This document shows positions 22,379 to 32,394 of a stretch of 64,000 nt of DNA, piece after piece (within the stretch, counting starts at the first letter, position 1; each line of letters opens with the position of its first letter). The notes under the pieces were generated by a model. The model ran no database searches. It was not told the origin of the DNA and saw nothing but the letters and a program-made list of their open reading frames with translations. This stretch comes from Hevea brasiliensis (Eukaryota; Streptophyta; Magnoliopsida; Malpighiales; Euphorbiaceae): NCBI RefSeq assembly GCF_030052815.1, contig NC_079493.1:61008691-61072690 (forward strand), in the 5' to 3' direction. The position numbers and the translations under genes are program-made.

Positions 22379-23890
22379 AACCACGTCACACATAACCTCA
22401 TCTTGATACTTTCCTATTGCAAAGGAAATTAGCACTTGTTTTGTTACTTTCACCTCACTGTATTCATTCAACCACTGCAATTTATACGGTCTAGGGTGTT
22501 TCAACGTCCTCAACCCTAATCTCTACACCAAAATAGTACTAGCAACATTAACACAACTTCCCCCATCAATAATGACACTACAAGCTTTGTCTTGGATAAG
22601 ACACCATGTACGGAAAATTGTTTCTCTTTGCAATTCATCACCAACATCCTCCTTTACTTGAGTATTTAATGCTCTCATAATCACTAGAGCACTTTCTTCA
22701 GCAGCATATTCTACCTCTGCATCCTCCTCCCCTGAAAATGTGGAATCACTCACAATTTCCTCCTCCGTTTCTATCTCACCATTTTCTCTCATGACCATGA
22801 CTCTCTTGTTAGAGCATTGAAAAGCTATGTGTCCACTGCCCAAACACCTAAAACACTTCACATCTCTATTTCGGGTAGTAGTTGCAACCTCCTTTCCTTT
22901 ACTTTCTATAAATTTCTTCTCCAACTTTTTTTCCTTTTCCTCATTTTTCTTATATTTGCTAACAGCCTTTTCCCTATCCTCCTTCTTCCAGTTAGACTTC
23001 CAAAATGAAGTACCTGCATTTCCTCCAAATTTTGACTTGCTTTTAAGTTTCCTTTCTACCTTCATAGCCATTTGGACCATATCCTCCAACTCAACATAGT
23101 GACGTAACTCAACAATGTGAGCAATCTCCTTGTTTAGCCCATTCAAGAATCTAGCCATGGTGGCTTCTCTATCCTCCTCTACATTTGCCCAAATCATAGC
23201 AATTTCCATTTCTTTATGATAATCTTCAACACTTTTAGAACCTTGAGTCAATCTTTGTAACCTCTGATGTAGCTTTCTATAGTGATGACTAGGAACAAAT
23301 CTCCTTCTCATTATAGTTTTCATCTCACCCCAGGTTGCAATTAATTGCTCATAATTTCTCCTTCTACTAATCAACACTTGATCCCACCATACCAAAGCAT
23401 AATCAGTAAATTCTACTGCTACTAACTTTACTTTCCTCTCCTCTGAATAGTGATGACAATCAAAGACAACTTCTACCTTCCTTTCCCATTCTAGATATAC
23501 ATCCGGATTATTTTTCCCTTGGAAAGAAGGGATGCTCATTTTAATACTTTTGATATTATCATCTACCCTATTCCTCTCTCTTTCTTCTCTTCTTATCCTC
23601 CTATCCTCATTCCTCCTATCTTCAGCTCTTCTCTCATACCTATCCCTCCTAGGTCTTTTAACCACAAAATCATAATTGTCAACCTCATCTTCATCAGATT
23701 CAACTACTGGAGGTACAAGATCCCTCCTATTTAGCCTTCTCTCATTTTGCCTATCTCTTTGCTCCAATCTTTCCAACCTATCTATGATTCCATTGCACAC
23801 AACATTCATTCTTTCAAATTATTGTTTGACAGCCTGCATGTAGAATGGATTTTCACCTTCCTCCTCACTACCATCACCCCTTCTAGACAT
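22379..23890 (-). pseudogene. gag: Gag and protease of a second gypsy lineage (element C)
   Basis: On the minus strand the original ATG is at 23890 (MSRRGDGSEEEGENPFYMQA). TAA at 23821-23819 is in frame; the next Met is at 23809. The frame then runs to 22523. An Arg/Glu-rich region is followed by the capsid domain (MSIPSFQGKNNPDVYLEWE...YALVWWDQ...RRFVPSHHYRKLHQRLQRL...LNGLNKEIAHIVEL), a Lys-rich linker, the zinc knuckle CFRCLGSGHIAFQC and an aspartic protease site (CSVIIDGGSCVNVAST). After one TAG at about 22523 the protease continues in frame (LKHPRPYKLQWLNE...FAIGKYQDEVMCDV) until it is cut at 22378 by the LTR of B. The text is unlike the Tekay-type gags elsewhere in the window; I cannot assign the clade with certainty. 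Confidence 0.88.
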
Positions 23891-25441
23891 GTTTTCAGAC
23901 CTACAAGAAAATGGTTAGTGTAAAGAAAACACCTCACTAACTCCCTTACGTGTTTACACTCAATAGGGGACACTCTACTCATGTTTAACTCAACAAGGCT
24001 TTTCCCCTCTTATGAACTCACCACTCTGTGCCTTTTACCTCTCTTGGCTATGTCCACAAGTTCTCATCAAACTCAAGTAACTCAAACCAAGACTGTACTT
24101 ATAAAAATTTAACACACAATAAAATCTTGAACGTGACAAATCAAAATGAGTAATCAAGAAAGCAATAATGTGACTCAAGAAGTCAAGAAAAGAAAAGTTC
24201 AAGTATGGAAATGTAATGCAATAAGGAATCAAGAAAGAAGACACCAAAATAAAAGAGTAGTAAGTTGGAAAAGAGGCAACCTAAAGAAGAGATATCAAGC
24301 TTAAATATCCAAGTTTGCCACCAACTTATCACAATTACCAACAGTTCGCACAATACACCAAGAATTGCATAAATTTAGGATCACCAAGCAAACGAGTTTA
24401 TTTTGATCTGAAATTGAGTAGGCAAATGCAACCCAATATTGACTAATTGCTGCTAGAATTTTAGGCTTTTCTTGATAGGTTTACTATGTAAACCAAATTT
24501 AATCGTGTCTGCCGTAAAATTTTGGTTCTGTGCACAAACGGTTAAATTTTGAGCTGAGATTTAATTTAAGAATAGCTCAAATGTGGCATAAACAACCTAT
24601 AAATTTTCAAGAATTTCTGGGCTGATTTGCTATGTGAACTTAATTTGATCGGGTTTGCCACAAAATTTTAGTTCCCCACACAAACGATTGAATTTTAAGC
24701 TGAAATTTGATTTGAAAACTACTGAAATGGGGTATAAACACCCGGTAATTTTTTAGAAATTTCTGGGTATATTTTCTATATGAACTTAATTTGATCGATT
24801 CTGCCGCAAAATTTTGGTTCCCCACACAAACGGTTGAATTTTAAGCTGAAATTTAATTTGGGAACTACTGAAGTGGGGTATAAACACCCTGTAAATTTTT
24901 AGGAATTTATGGATATATTTGCTATGTGAACATAATTTGATCGAATCTGCCGCAAAAATTTTGGTTCAGCAGGCAAACAATATCAAATAACCCTCAAAAT
25001 TTACACCCAACGTCTTAAACACACCAAAATAATGCTGGTGCAGTTTCAAGCCAAATAGGTAAGCCGAACTCAATGACCCAAATAAGCTCTCATGCTTGAT
25101 ATCATAATGAAGGAAGCAAAATAGATAGCTAGAATAATGGCTTTGGCTTGATTAACCCAAAACCCTAAGACAAACTCAACAAAACAAAATTTTAAACAAA
25201 CAGATCATACTAAACCCCAAGAACCAATTTCGGTTAAGTATACAATGAACAAAAATGTGAATAACAGAAACACAATAAGAAGCAAAACAAGGTTTAGCAA
25301 GAAAGAACCAGGTGAAGATGAAGAAGTAAAAGCAAATATGGAACTAGAGCCAAACAGAAAATATGAAAAAGGTAACAAACACAAAGTAAGCACAAAGAAT
25401 AAGAAGGAAACATAGAATCTACCGTGTTTGGACGTCCCTTT
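23891..25441 (-). other. Long untranslated leader of element C
   Basis: About 1.55 kb between PBS and gag ATG with no supported gene. It contains a tandem repeat of about 146 bp (24430-25000). Short open frames on either strand show no known motif. Confidence 0.7.
24430..25000. repeat. ~146-bp tandem repeat in the leader of element C, about 3.5-4 copies
   Basis: The phrase GCTATGTGAACTTAATTTGATCG (variants) recurs at about 24482, 24628, 24773 and 24919. Each is followed by TGCCGCAAAATTTTGGTTC and by CACAAACGGTTGAATTTTAAGC variants. Confidence 0.85.
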
Positions 25442-25453
25442 ACTCTGATACCA
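25442..25453 (-). other. Primer-binding site of element C
   Basis: The minus strand reads TGGTATCAGAGT, an initiator tRNA-Met type site with one change, 7 bp from the LTR end. Confidence 0.75.
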
Positions 25454-25460
25454 AAACTAA

Positions 25461-26094
25461 TGTGAACCCTCAAGCAATTGGTAACTTGAAAACCCACATT
25501 CAAGAATTAAAGGAACAATATGGAAAGCATCAAATCAAGATGTATGAATTTGATTCTTTGAACCAGCACAATCAGATTGCTGTGTAATTCAAAGAAAATA
25601 TCAGAAATGGGAATCTTGACCTAATTCATATGGAGAATGAATAAACCAAGAATATTATGCACATTAAACCTTGCAAGATAGAAATCTCAGCAAGCTAATG
25701 AGCTTCACAAGAACAAAGGCAACAGCCAATTTACTCACTAATAGAGCAGAAACAATCTTTCATTAATATTCAAAGTGTGTCCTCCACTCTCTCATTACAC
25801 TTGTATATATAATCTCTTGGCTCCAAAGCTAAAGACAAAAATATCCCTACTTTAGTAATAGTTGCAAGGAGCTTTAAGTCCAAACAAAAATTAATCTATC
25901 AAAAGACTAAAAACTCCTAACAAAAAGCAAATTTAATACAGCAGCAAATAAGAGCATTTAAGTCCAAAAGAGAGGTGGTTATAATAGCAAGAAATATTCT
26001 TTCAAAAAGGTGCCAGCAGATGTATGTACATGGGTTGGATTTGGTGCATGCATGTCCACAGGTTATTCCATGTAACCTAATGCTCCACATGACA
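25461..26094 (-). repeat. LTR of element C (about 634 bp)
   Basis: On the minus strand it starts TGTCATGTGGAGCATTAGG (26094) and ends GGGTTCACA (25461), next to the PBS. Both ends fit TGT...ACA. A TATA-like ATTATATATACAAG lies near 25815-25800 on the minus strand. The start is less certain than the end, because no second LTR of this family is in the window. Confidence 0.55.
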
Positions 26095-26290
26095 CCTGGC
26101 CACTTCTAAGCTTAATTTAATCCTTTATAATTTTCTTCATGCCATTCCAGCTTATAATCCTTGCTCCTTAAGATTTCACAAATTAAATTCTGAAGTGATT
26201 TAGCTCTAGCTCTAGTAATTGGACCTTGGATGAATTCCTTTGGCGTGGATGTAGCTTGATTCTCATCAGTAGTGGTGAAAAGAAGTTTTA
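26095..26290 (-). pseudogene. pol: C-terminal end of a gypsy pol upstream of the C LTR
   Basis: On the minus strand the text reads TTTDENQATSTPKEFIQ, then GPITRARAKSLQNLICEILR, and ends at a TAA near 26115. The GP(I/M)TRARAK motif is typical of the extreme C terminus of several plant gypsy polyproteins. It lies upstream of the LTR on the same strand, so the order is pol end - LTR - PBS - gag. This could be a tandem pair sharing one LTR, or the pol end of this family may overlap its LTR. Confidence 0.6.
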
Positions 26291-27113
26291 ATGGTCAATT
26301 AGTGACCATGTAGTCATGTTTGAGTAGGAAATTGAGTGAATGGTGCCAAGGAATTTGAGGTTAGGTATGCTATCCAATGTGCTCTACAAGTCTGGATGTG
26401 AGTCCAGCAAGTTTGGGCAGCTATAACTTGAGTTGTGTAGGTTCAATTGGTGCAAGGCCAATTGGACATGAAATCATACACATAATGGCATAACTTTAAT
26501 GAAGGAACCCTATCTAGAAACTAAACTTAGGATGCCCAAAAAATTGACCAAATCCGAGTAGCACCAAATCTGCCTGGGCAATTGACCTGAAATTGACCTG
26601 AAATTTATATCAATGGAAAGCTGAGGCAATTTAGAACAACTTTTATGTTTAACACAAACTCTAATTCTAGACTTAACCAAATGAAATTATTGGCCAAATT
26701 TGAACTAACAAATCTGGCATAATGGCATTCTGCCCAGAGTTTCTGGGTAGATACCAATCCGGCCAGCCTTGCTCAAAGTGGCATATCTTGAGTTAGAAAA
26801 CTCCAAATGGGGTGATTCAAAAAGTGAAATGTAACTAGACACAATAAAGAACAACTTTGATTAAGAACACTTGGCCAAATTATCATTGTAGAATGGCCTA
26901 ATAGAACAGTGAACTCTAGCACCCAAAAACTAAAATTTTTTATTTATTTTCCACTGGTTAGATGTATAGATTGGCAACTAATGCCAACATTTTTGGGAAC
27001 CAAAATGTGGTAAATCTATGTGATTAAAACTCATGTAACTATTATATATGAGAAAGTCAATATTTTGACTTAAATGACCAAATGAATAGTAACCTTACAT
27101 GTTAAGTACAAAT
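26291..27113 (+). repeat. LTR F, left part (interrupted by element D)
   Basis: Diverged plus-strand LTR sequence sharing phrases with the middle of the E LTR (GGGCAGCTATAACTTGAG, ACCAAATCCGAG, TGACCTGAAATT). It ends with the target duplication caaat (27109-27113). It is continued at 45489. Its own 5' end is missing; C adjoins it on the left. The left limit is approximate. Confidence 0.6.
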
Positions 27114-27986
27114 TGTAACACCTCTATGTTCGGTAGTGCGTCCTACTATTCCAATGACCAGTGTTGTCCGGACAGCTAGAATGCCTAGAACTACACTTCG
27201 ATATGAGTGAGGAGACATAAAATAATGAAATTCAAGAAAAGAAAATACAAAGAAAAACAAAGGAAAAATAATAGCAAAGAAATGTAACCAAGTTAAGCGA
27301 GCCGAAAACCCTAACAATGGGTGACCGCACTGGGAAGTCACGGCGTGGACCGTTGACTAGCCCTGGACTACGGGGAACCCTGAAAAATATTTTTAAGACT
27401 TAAAGAGATATCAATTGAAGTATAAATATTATTAGAAATATCAATGAAAAATTAATTAATTAGTACAAAGAAAAGTGAGAAATCGAAAAACGGACAAAAC
27501 CCGGTGTTACCGAAAAATCGGGAATGCAACCCGAACAGGGGCATTGTGGTCATTTGACACCCCGAGTTGCCTTTTGACCTAAATGTCCATTAAAAATAAA
27601 TAATATTACACTTGGAAAATATAATGAAAAATTAAATTAGGGGTACCTAATGTAAATAACAAAAATGGGATTCAAATTGAGTAATTAACACATTTAACTT
27701 ATAATGTAATTAAATATTGGTGAGTGGAGCACCATGGGGTTAAAATAATAAATATGTAGGTAGGTGTAAACCCCACCAACACCTTCATCTTCTTCATTCA
27801 CTCACCATTGCCGAAATGAACAGATTGAAAATCCTCCATGGCCGTTTTGCTTAAAGCTTCATAATCTCCATCATTTCCACCTCCAAACACCAGAGTTTCT
27901 TCACTAATTTTGATCCCCACCTCACAAGGAAGAAGTAGATACTAAATTCAAGGGATTTTGGTGAAGATTTAACAAGCCCCAACAAT

Positions 27987-27994
27987 AGGTAAGT
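27987..27994 (+). promoter_or_regulatory. Candidate 5' splice site in D LTR1
   Basis: ATAG|GTAAGT, 875 bp into the LTR. Identical context (CCCAACAATAGGTAAGT) at 40423 in LTR2 and at 35241 in the solo LTR. The possible acceptor is at 31134-31136. Confidence 0.4.
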
Positions 27995-29877
27995 GTTTAA
28001 ATTGATTTATTTCTTAAGTAAAGTTTATGGGAAGTTTGAGATGAACAAATTGATGAAGAAAATTTGAGGTTTTGGTGAGTTGTTATTATGCAGTAGTTAG
28101 GCAGCCATGGTACTTAAATATTTTGAATTATTTTCACATGCAATTGATGGGTATTGAAGTGAATAAAAGTTTTAGTAGGTTAATTCTTGGTGTATGTTAA
28201 AGTTGAGCACTAGAGTTGGAAATTTTGTTAAATTTAAAATTCTATGCGTGAGTGCCTAAATGGACAGCCATGAAATTGTACACTAAATGAAATATTATTA
28301 CATGTATTGTGAAGAATTAATGTTGACTAATGTGATTTAAAGTGTTGGTAAGTTAACTTCATGCATATGTAATGGTGGACCAAGTGGAAATTGAGTTTGA
28401 AGGCAATTATGGAGACTTGACAAATATGGCAGCTTGTTAACTCTTTAAAGGATGCTGGAATTCATGAAGTTGTTTAATGAATTGTGGTCCTAAAGTTTGC
28501 CAAATATGTATGTAAATTAGTAGTGAAGATATATGTTATGATAGTGGACATGTAAATGAGCATGATTAGGTATTAAATTGTGGTAATTGAGTTTGACAAA
28601 TTTTGCGCTTTATGGTCTATCTTGAAAGTGATTGTAAGCTACCAAAATGATCAATAATATGTTGTGAAATATGTTTAGGTTAGGGTACAAACCAGAATTG
28701 GCATGAAGGTGAAGTTTGGTAAGTGTTAAAAGTGATTTTTGATGAGTATAAACAAAATGCAATAGGGCAGTTTGTGTTTTGGGCTTAGAATCTTAAGTGT
28801 GTGGCTCCAATTGGTATGAAACCAATTGGAGGTGAAACTAGGCACAAAATGTGCCAACTTTCATGAAGGAATCATGCTAAAATTCTGCTTGTAAGGTAAC
28901 TTGAAAAATGACCAAATCCGGATTAGTGCAATTAAGGCCTGAAAATTTACCATTTGGGCAGCAATTAGTGTTTAGGCCATAACTCACTCAAAATAGGTCC
29001 AATTGAGCTGAAATTTTGACCATGAATAGTTAAGACCTATATCTACAAGTCTTATGAAGACACAAAAACCCAGAAATGACCATAAGCAAGTCAAACAGCT
29101 TGACAATTTCGGATCCTAAAACTAGCCGAACCAAAATTGACATAAAAAGACCTAAAGTGACCAATTTTGATGCATTTTGACCAGCAATAGTAAAATGAAC
29201 ATAACTTGGTCTACATAACTCAGAATGACCTGAAATTTCGCCCCGCGTGCAATAAGACATAGATCAAAAAGTTTGTAGTTTTGACCGAAACCCGAAAACC
29301 TAGGAAACTAGGTTGTCCGGCTAGGTCAAACTAGTATGCTGGAATCCAGCAAATTGCAAGAAAATGCAATATACAAGCAAATGAATTTGGTAACATGTAC
29401 CAACCCTAAAAGACTATTGAATGTGACAAATTAGTAACATTAAAACCTAATTTTCCGAGAACGCATTGAGGGTCAACATATTAGATTGACTAAGCAAATA
29501 ATAGAATTCAGTGAATTAATTATCGAGCATTATCGTTAGAGACAGTTTAAATGAATACTGAAACACTTCAAATTGTGCTTCTGAGTTAGCAAAGACTCAG
29601 GGAAAGGGAAGGAAACACTGAGTCAAGGCCAGGAGACAGTTATCAGAGGTTTGTGCACAACAGCTAATTCTTTTGAATATTTCAATTGAAATGAATTATG
29701 ACTATTTGTACATTATTGTTTTAAATTGTGGAAATATGTTTGAATGAATATTTATTGCTTGAAAAGCATTGTAAATGGTTTGAAACTGTGAAAAATTATT
29801 TGAATGATATTGATGGATACTTATTGATTGAAAAGCATTGGAAATAAATTGAAACCACAGCTATCATGTATATTGAT

Positions 29878-30075
29878 TGTATTCCTCGCTAGCTTGTCTA
29901 GAGGGACGAATTGAATTCCCTCTCTGGCTAAAGTATTGAGGTGTGTGCCTGTTGAGGATAAATAGAATGAGTACTCATATTTTTGCTAGCTAGCTATGTT
30001 ATTCCTCATTAGCCATCGGCTTCTGGGATGAATTGAATACCTCATTAGCCATCGGCTTTTGGGACGAATTGAACT
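29878..30075 (+). repeat. Hairpin-forming repeats in D LTR1
   Basis: Repeated TTCCTC(G/A)...GACGAATTGAA units. The last two are almost identical (CTCATTAGCCATCGGCTT, with AGCC/GGCT arms). Corresponding arrays are at 36965-37160 and 42316-42510. Confidence 0.7.
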
Positions 30076-30328
30076 TTGGAACATGATTAAGCTGTGTGTG
30101 ATTTATTGATATGTATTGTAAGATTGTGAAATGGAGTTTAAATTCTTATTGACATTCACTGTCTTTTGAATTTAACTATGTTTTGATTTCTGAGATTTAT
30201 TGTGATATTGTAAAATAGAGTTTAAATTCCTTATGACATTTATTGTCTTGAATCTAACTATGGTTTTACGTATCCACTATTTATATGATTTATGAATTGT
30301 GATTTAAAGTTGTATTTGGTAAATGTTG

Positions 30329-30412
30329 TGCACCACTGAGATATTGTCTCAGCGATAGCTTTTCATAGCTATCGCAGGTAGACAGACGGACAAGGCAGCA
30401 GACTAGGCTGCT
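30329..30412 (+). other. Three-hairpin module of the LTR (D LTR1)
   Basis: TGCACCACT box; stem 1 CTGAGA...TCTCAG (30336-30352); stem 2 GCGATAGC...GCTATCGC, perfect (30352-30375); stem 3 GCAGC...GCTGC (30395-30411). About 640 bp before the LTR end. Confidence 0.7.
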
Positions 30413-30980
30413 AAAGCATTCAGCGAGAGAGCATCGGGTATATTGAGTATACTCCATTTTGCATTTTGTACTGTAATGTATATTCACTGTATGTATATTT
30501 TGTTCTTGGTTTGAGCAGTTGTAAAATAAAATTACCTTGAAGTTGTAAAATAAATTATGAGTTATTTTGACTTTTAAAATTTGTAATGTATCTCTTTAAT
30601 CTCAGTCTTTCAAAAATTATTGTGGAATTGACTTGAGGAAAATATTGTGTTGTTTAACTGTTGGAGTTGAGATTGAGAAATATATTGAAGTGCTTTTTAC
30701 AGGTTTCCTGAAGAACTGTTTTATCCAAAATACAGATTGCACTCTGCCAAAATTTTTACAGAAATTCCTAATAATTCAAATGTGTTAGTTCTATCACTTC
30801 AGTTCAAAAAGTTTTTAACACCTGTAAATAGTGCTCACCACTGTAAAAAGAAGTAAGAAAAGTTTTAAAATCCCTTGTAGTGTATTTAATGGGTTATCAG
30901 TAGACGAAGTTGGTAATTCGTTAGGTATACTACGGGATCATGTTATGCCTTACAGAGGGGTAGGGTGTGACATGTTTTAG

Positions 30981-30992
30981 TGGTATCAGAGC
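30981..30992 (+). other. Primer-binding site of element D, unit 1
   Basis: TGGTATCAGAGC, 8 bp after LTR1. Confidence 0.9.
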
Positions 30993-31133
30993 TAGTTTTT
31001 AAATTCTGTTTTCACCTGTTACTTGAATATTCTTTCTTCATAGTACAACTGCTCAATATCATTGTTTGATACATACAGTACATTACATTATAAATATGCA
31101 CTAACGCGAGGAAATCTCCTTGTGTTAATTGTT

Positions 31134-31136
31134 CAG
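31134..31136 (+). promoter_or_regulatory. Candidate 3' splice site before D gag
   Basis: TGTGTTAATTGTTCAG|GAGAT, 25 bp before the gag ATG. The pyrimidine content is modest. The position is conserved in P, A, B and D unit 2. Confidence 0.35.
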
Positions 31137-31161
31137 GAGATCTAAGATCCTCGCATTGACT

Positions 31162-32394
31162 ATGGAAGAGGGTGATCGTTCAGTCGATCAATCTATAGAG
31201 GCTGAGGTGCAAAGGGATGCCCCAGCTTTACATAATGTCAGTGGCTCAGCAGCACCTGCCCCTGCAGTACCGCAGTTTCCTGCTCAGTTCGCTCAGTAAA
31301 TAGTTGCAATGTTCCAACAAATGGCTGGTAATGTGCCTACTCAAGTCCCAATACAGACACCACTGATACAACCACAGTCTCCTGCTAGGTAGTATGACAA
31401 ATTGATGAAATATGGGGCTACAGAGTTCAAGGGGACAGTAGATCCTCTAGAGGCTGAACAGTGGTTAGAGAGGATGGATAGGGTATTCAAGAAACTGCAT
31501 TGCATGGAGGAACTCAGATTTGAATACTCAGTATCTTTGCTACAGGGGGATGCTTATGACTGGTGGAAAACCATTCCCCACAGTCTGGTAGAACCTGCAG
31601 TGCTAACATGGAATGACTTTCTCAGGGAATTCAGATAAAAATATATCCCTGATGCTTATGTATACCAGAAGCTACAAGAGTTCCTAAGTCTGAAACAGGG
31701 AAGCAGATCAATGGCTGAATATGAAAGGGAATTTTCCTGCCTGAGCCATTATGCAGTAAGTCTACTTGCTACCAGCAGGGAGAGATGCAAGAGGTTTGAA
31801 ACTGGCTTAAAACCCAGTATCAGATTACATGTAGTCAGATTCAAACACACTAACTTCTCTGAACTTGTTTCTCAAGCCCTAGAGTTGGAAAGAATTGAGT
31901 CTGAAGTTGCTCCTCAGAAAAAGAAATCAGAGAAGACAGAGAAAGAGGGAAAATCAGTAGAACAGTGTTCCAGTGGTCCTACTGGAAAGAGGAAGAACCA
32001 TGGGGGACACAACAAAGGTGGCAAGAAGTCTAGTAGGGGAAGATATTCAGGACAGAAGCCTCCTCTATCTAGTCAGCAGAGTAACAGAGGTTCCTACCCT
32101 CCCCGCCAATGTGAAACTTATGGAAGAAATCATGGTGGGATATGCTATAAGGCTATTGGAGCCTGTTATAACTATGGAGGTATAAGACACTTTGCCATGG
32201 ACTACACCAGTAGTCGTAGAGTTGGACCACCTCCTACTACTGCAGAAGGGTCAGTTCAGAGCCCTGTCACCAGAAGTTCACAAACACCCAGCAGAGGTAC
32301 AGGCAGGGGTAGAGGTAGCCCAGTAGGCAGTCAAGGCACAGTGAAACATTCAGAGGAAGATAGTGCTCTAGTCAGAATCTATGCAATGAGATAG
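31162..32394 (+). pseudogene. gag: Gag of element D, unit 1
   Basis: Start at MEEGDRSVDQSIEAEVQ. One frame throughout but with four stops: TAA 31297-31299, TAG 31390-31392, TAA 31636-31638, TAG 32392-32394. Comparison with unit 2 shows that each replaces CAG or CAA. Domains: N-terminal Pro/Gln-rich segment, capsid (KYGATEFKGT, WLERMDRVFKKLH, DAYDWWKTIP, SLKQGSRSMAEYEREF, LELERIESEV), Lys/Glu linker, Gly/Arg tail, then a degenerate zinc knuckle (CETYGRNHGGICYKA / CYNYGGIRHFAMDY) with Cys-to-Tyr changes. The same frame continues without shift into the protease, as in a gag-pol fusion. Non-functional because of the stops. Confidence 0.9.

Larger units (their letters stand above)
27114..30972 (+). 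repeat. LTR1 of element D (3859 bp)
   Basis: TGTAACACCTCTATG...GGGTGTGACA. Candidate donor AG|GTAAGT at 27989. A hairpin array lies at about 29878-30075 (TTCCTCATTAGCCATCGGC unit) and the three-hairpin module at 30329-30412. Followed by TGTTTTAG and the PBS. Confidence 0.93.

Noticed and set aside
22817..23734. Plus-strand frames opposite the gag of element C
   Set aside because: Antisense shadows of a clear capsid/zinc-knuckle/protease reading frame.
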